Source: Combretum micranthum
Lineage: Eukaryota; Streptophyta; Magnoliopsida; Myrtales; Combretaceae
NCBI GenBank assembly: GCA_024138025.1
Contig: JAMXBD010003404.1
Span: 1-64,000 of the forward strand
DNA: 64,000 bases
Direction of reading: 5' to 3'
Below the pieces are notes generated by a model. That model made no database searches, was not told the DNA's origin, and saw only the letters and a program-made list of their open reading frames with translations. Below, one piece after another: positions 61,034 through 64,000 of the stretch. The position numbers and the translations under genes are program-made. Position 1 is the first letter of the stretch, and each line of letters opens with the position of its first letter.

Positions 61034-61405
61034 CAAATATGTTACCGGTATGATCAAAATACGCTAATATAGGCTATAAATGATATTTTTATAACCCGAA
61101 AAATTCTTTAAAAAATATTTTATGAAAATAAAAATATTTTTAATTATTAAGTTAATTTATTTTATTTTTAGTATTAGGTCTTAAACAGAATCTAATCCCG
61201 TAAAAGCCCGAACTAACTAAATTTTAGAAAAACAAAATTTTCTATAATATATAAAATATTTATCTAAAAATATAAAGCTTTATAAGAATAATAAAATTGT
61301 GTAATGAAATAAAAGTGAATAGTGCAAAAGACTAATCAATTACCGGTAATAATGGAAATACGATAAAAAGGTTATAACTGTAACTTTTATAACCCGAAAA
61401 ATTAT
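61034..61405 (-). repeat. Duplicated U3 segment in LTR G
   Basis: 61034-61110 and 61331-61405 are two diverged copies of the same block: TACCGGTA, then an A/T-rich stretch with TATAAATG or ATAACTGT, then TTTTATAACCCGAAAAATT. The other LTRs hold one copy. Confidence 0.7.
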
Positions 61406-62530
61406 ATAACTGATATATTTGGAAATCTTATGAAATTACGAGTCTAACGGTACTATTGGTATATTTTTATATCTCGAGCCCCGGGACACGCTTTTCGAAG
61501 TCTGTATCCGAACGGGTTCGAAATAGGTCAAAAATTTACCAATCTGATATTTTTAAACAAACTTATATTACTAGGAGCTATTCTACATATTTAAACTACA
61601 TCTCGGCCTCTAGGGTTAGGGGCTAGATTGCCGGACTTAAACTATTGTATACCACTTAGGGTTTCCGGGTGATTTTCGGTTTAGATCCTTGCCAATTTGG
61701 AAACTGATATTTTATGTTTATACAACATATTTAATTTGAGAAATTTATTTTAATTTTTTTTGTAAGTATTTAATATCTTTTAACGTTTTCGGAATTCTTG
61801 AATTGGGTTTCATTTCGAAAGTTAATCGTTATTTACTTTTTAATAATTTGTTTTTGGGTTCTATATTACCCGATTTTATAAGTCGGAGTTAATATGGAAA
61901 TTTCTACGTAGTGGTTTTGGAATTGAAGTATGATGAGTTCTTATTTTGTTTTTAAGGATTCTAATTTTTCTCAAGATTCGAAATTTCTGGATTCACTCGT
62001 GTTTTTGGACTAGTTGAAATTCGGTTTTAATTTGGAGTGATTTTTAGGGTTTATTTTCGAAGTTCATCTTGAAATTATTTACTGAAATTTTCCAGGGCTT
62101 ACATTCACTCATTAAGCTAGTGTAGCTTAAGTCCCTACAGTTTTTATTTGTTGCAGCACACTTTTGTCTAGCTTAGACAGAGGCACCCAACAACTCAGGT
62201 ACAGGAGCTAGGCGTTTCCTTTAGAAGTTGTATTCAATTTTGTTTAGACTTCCGTAGGGAATCAAAGGACTCTAGATGACTGTAATAGACCTCTTAAGAA
62301 TATTCTTTTGCGAAAGAATTCCCCTTAGCCTTTGTAATCTTTTATATATGTGTTTTGATTTATATTCTAATGCTTAATTTAAACTTTCATCTCCATCGGT
62401 TCAAGTATTCTATTGTCGTAAAGAGACGCCTTATATCTACAAGACTCCCAAAGGACTAAGGTAGTAATTCGTGAGTCTTATATGGCATGTGGCGGACTGT
62501 TACGTTTATGGTACCCCATGGGGCGTGACA

Positions 62531-62593
62531 TAATGGCTTAATAAATTAACTAAAAAAAAAAACATAAATGAGGACAAGAGAAGAAGAACAGAA

Positions 62594-62648
<55 letters not shown>

Positions 62649-63258
62649 TTGAAAATGGGAAGAGAGAGAGTTTAATTTGTTTTGTTTTTATTAAGTTTGT
62701 GTAATAATAATCTTAAAATATAATAATTTCTTAAGAGACAAAAATTCTTCGAAAAGAAAATATAATTGAGTATTTTGTAAGGATGTAAGAGTAGGGTGTG
62801 GCTTGTGAGTGTAGTAGGTTGTACTTGTGAATAGTAATGAATAGTACTAAGACAATTACTTTACCAATAGTAAAGAAAATACGAGAAAAAGGCCTATATC
62901 TGTGTTTTTCGTAAACCAAAAAATTATAAAAATCATATTTTTGAAATCCTTATTAAATTTCGGTTCTAAAGAGCATTCCAGAATATTTTTCGAATTATGA
63001 GTTCCGAGGCCTGCTTTTCCATAATGGATCTTGGGTAAGGCCTGGAATGGAAAATTTTTCGAAATCAGATCTTTTTATGGTTTAAAATATAATTTAGAAC
63101 AATACTCCATATTAAATTATTTTACAAAAGTTCTTTAGTTTGAAATCGAAGAAAAGCCGAATAGGGTTCTTAGGTTTCTCTCTCATGCTTAAGCTAATCC
63201 GGTTTTGGGTTTCCGATTCCCGAAGTCTACTTGGTTACTAGGAAAACCGGGGTTTACA
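62531..63258 (-). repeat. Element E 3' LTR, proximal part, with F target duplication
   Basis: Starts with TAATG (second F duplication) and ends GGGGTTTACA, the reverse complement of the LTR start TGTAAACCCC. Joined to 50756-53523 it restores one LTR. Confidence 0.85.
62592..62646. repeat. 55-base poly-G (poly-C on element strand)
   Basis: An uninterrupted run of 55 G. The homologous site in related LTRs is a C run on the element strand (14 in F, 5 in D). Could be a true expansion or partly a sequencing or assembly effect. Confidence 0.8.
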
Positions 63259-63271
63259 ACCTATCCACCTT
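63259..63271 (-). other. Polypurine tract of element E
   Basis: AAGGTGGATAGGT on the minus strand, directly before TGTAAACCCC. Confidence 0.75.
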
Positions 63272-64000
63272 AAATAGAGTTTTGTCCTCAAAACTGAACG
63301 ACATACCTTGTTTTCAAACAACTCGAGGTACTTCCTCCGAATTTCCTCCTCAGTTTCCCAAGTTGCTTCTTCGGAAGTATGGTTTCTCCACAACACCTTA
63401 ACATACTAGATTTCCTTACTACGTAGCTTCTAAGTTTTCTTATCCTAAATCCTCACGGGATGTTCTTCATAGGTCAGATTTTCCTTTAACTGGATGGGTT
63501 CTAATTCCAAAATCCTTTCAGGGTCGGGTACATATTTCCAGCACTGACACATGGAACACATTATGAACTTTAGATAAGTTCGATGATAGAGTTAGCCGGT
63601 AAGCTAAGTCCCCAACTCCTTTCAAGATTTCAAACGGTCCAATATACCTCGGGCTTAGCTTCCCTTGAGTTCGTACCCTTCTTATGCTTTTGATTGGATT
63701 TATCTTTAGATATATGTGGTCACCCACTTGAAATTCGAGCTCTCTCCTTTTTAAATCCGCTCAACTCTTTTGTCTGTCTTGAGCTTCTTTCATTTTCTGT
63801 TGGATCATCCTCATTTTATCGGCTGCCTCTTGTACCAATTCTAGCCCGATAGCAAGCTTTTCCACATCATCTCAAAACAAAGGGGACCTACAATGCCGTC
63901 TATATAAGGCTTCGTAGGGTGACATCTGAATAGTCGAGTGATAGCTATTGTTGTAAGCAAACTTGATAAAGGGTATGTGATTATCCCAATTTCCTTTCAA
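63272..64000 (-). pseudogene. Chromovirus integrase C-terminus with chromodomain, element E, broken and truncated by window end
   Basis: Read from 64000 downward: GNWDNHIPFIKFAYNNSYHS, then MSPYEALYRRHCRSPLF, KMKEAQDRQKS, GKLSPRYIGPFEIL and SKVHNVFHVSVL. These are the integrase core end and GPF/Y domain of Ty3/Gypsy chromoviruses. After a stop near 63518, VLWRNHTSEEATWETEEEIR (near 63330-63400) is the chromodomain, which guides insertion to particular chromatin. Stops near 63870, 63760 and 63518 and frame changes show it is inactive. The upstream parts of pol lie outside the window. Confidence 0.88.

Larger units (their letters stand above)
56558..62103 (-). mobile_element. LTR G (Tekay/Del type), solo, unusually long
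   Basis: On the minus strand it runs from TGTAAGCCCTGGAAAATTTC (62103) to GGGGCGTGACA (56558), 5546 bp. Flanks TTCAT (56553-56557) and TTCAC (62104-62108) form a 5-bp duplication with one mismatch. No coding motif, primer site or internal LTR boundary was seen, so I read it as one LTR enlarged by about nine tandem repeats and a duplicated U3 segment. An embedded short element cannot be excluded. Confidence 0.75.
53524..62530 (+). mobile_element. Solo LTR F (Tekay/Del type), itself split by G
   Basis: Starts TGTAAACCTCGATTTTC and ends ATGGGGCGTGACA, flanked by perfect TAATG duplications. Removing G (56558-62103) leaves a single LTR of about 3.46 kb with no internal region. It is inserted in opposite orientation into the E LTR, which belongs to the same subfamily. 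The open frame at 54026-54415 lies in the C/T-rich leader and is not conserved. Confidence 0.9.
50756..64000 (-). mobile_element. Element E: Tekay/Del chromovirus, 3' part (continues off the window)
   Basis: On the minus strand, from 64000 down: integrase C-terminus with chromodomain, polypurine tract, then a 3' LTR split by insertion F. E sits inside LTR D. The chromodomain and the GGGGCGTGACA LTR ends fit the Tekay/Del chromoviruses. The 5' portion lies right of the window. Confidence 0.85.

Overview
This is plant nuclear DNA made almost entirely of LTR retrotransposons. The evidence is AT-rich sequence, Ty3/Gypsy gag, protease, reverse transcriptase, RNase H and integrase motifs, long LTRs with TG...CA ends, 5-bp target-site duplications, tRNA primer sites and polypurine tracts. 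I see no host gene, rRNA, functional tRNA or CRISPR array. The species cannot be named from this; a flowering plant with abundant Ogre/Tat, Tekay/Del and Athila lineages fits.

Layout. (1) 1-2788 is the 3' part of a Tekay/Del-type LTR inserted in the 5' LTR of Ogre/Tat-like element A. (2) Element A, plus strand, 2789-17605: 5' LTR remainder, tRNA-Arg-type primer site, extra ORF1, gag, protease, remnant intron, RT, RNase H, a second (archaeal-type) RNase H, integrase, a tandem-repeat-rich 3' UTR, polypurine tract and 3' LTR. (3) 17606-18590 is the 3' end of another element (T1), whose 3' LTR starts at 18591. (4) Element B, minus strand, 20743-36009, is a complete-length copy of the same family as A, flanked by GTGAT on both sides and inserted in the T1 LTR, which resumes to 36820. 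(5) 36821-47923 is a degenerate Athila-type element: LTR remnant, damaged primer site, gag and a long ORF2-like region, with no pol. Its gag is split by a 3.7-kb solo LTR (C, 38926-42640). (6) 47924-64000 is a Russian-doll stack: LTR D (+) is broken by chromovirus E (-); E's 3' LTR is broken by solo LTR F (+, TSD TAATG); F is broken by LTR G (-). The window ends in E's integrase.

How the parts relate. A and B have the same gene order, but every long reading frame is broken by frameshifts or stops, so both look dead although catalytic motifs survive. In B the gag-pro stop codon lies inside a splice donor, and splicing to a downstream acceptor restores the frame, as known for Ogre elements; A has lost that acceptor. 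The 3' UTR of B carries a homogenised 33-bp minisatellite that is a diverged, low-copy array in A. The Tekay-type LTRs differ in length mainly through the copy number of a roughly 170-bp repeat.

I found no new autonomous biological system. The best leads are the minisatellite birth in the Ogre-like 3' UTR, a tRNA-like A/B-box module in the Ogre-like LTR, the frame-restoring intron, the pol-less Athila derivative with its own 5' UTR intron, and the hypervariable repeat and poly-C tracts in the Tekay LTRs.
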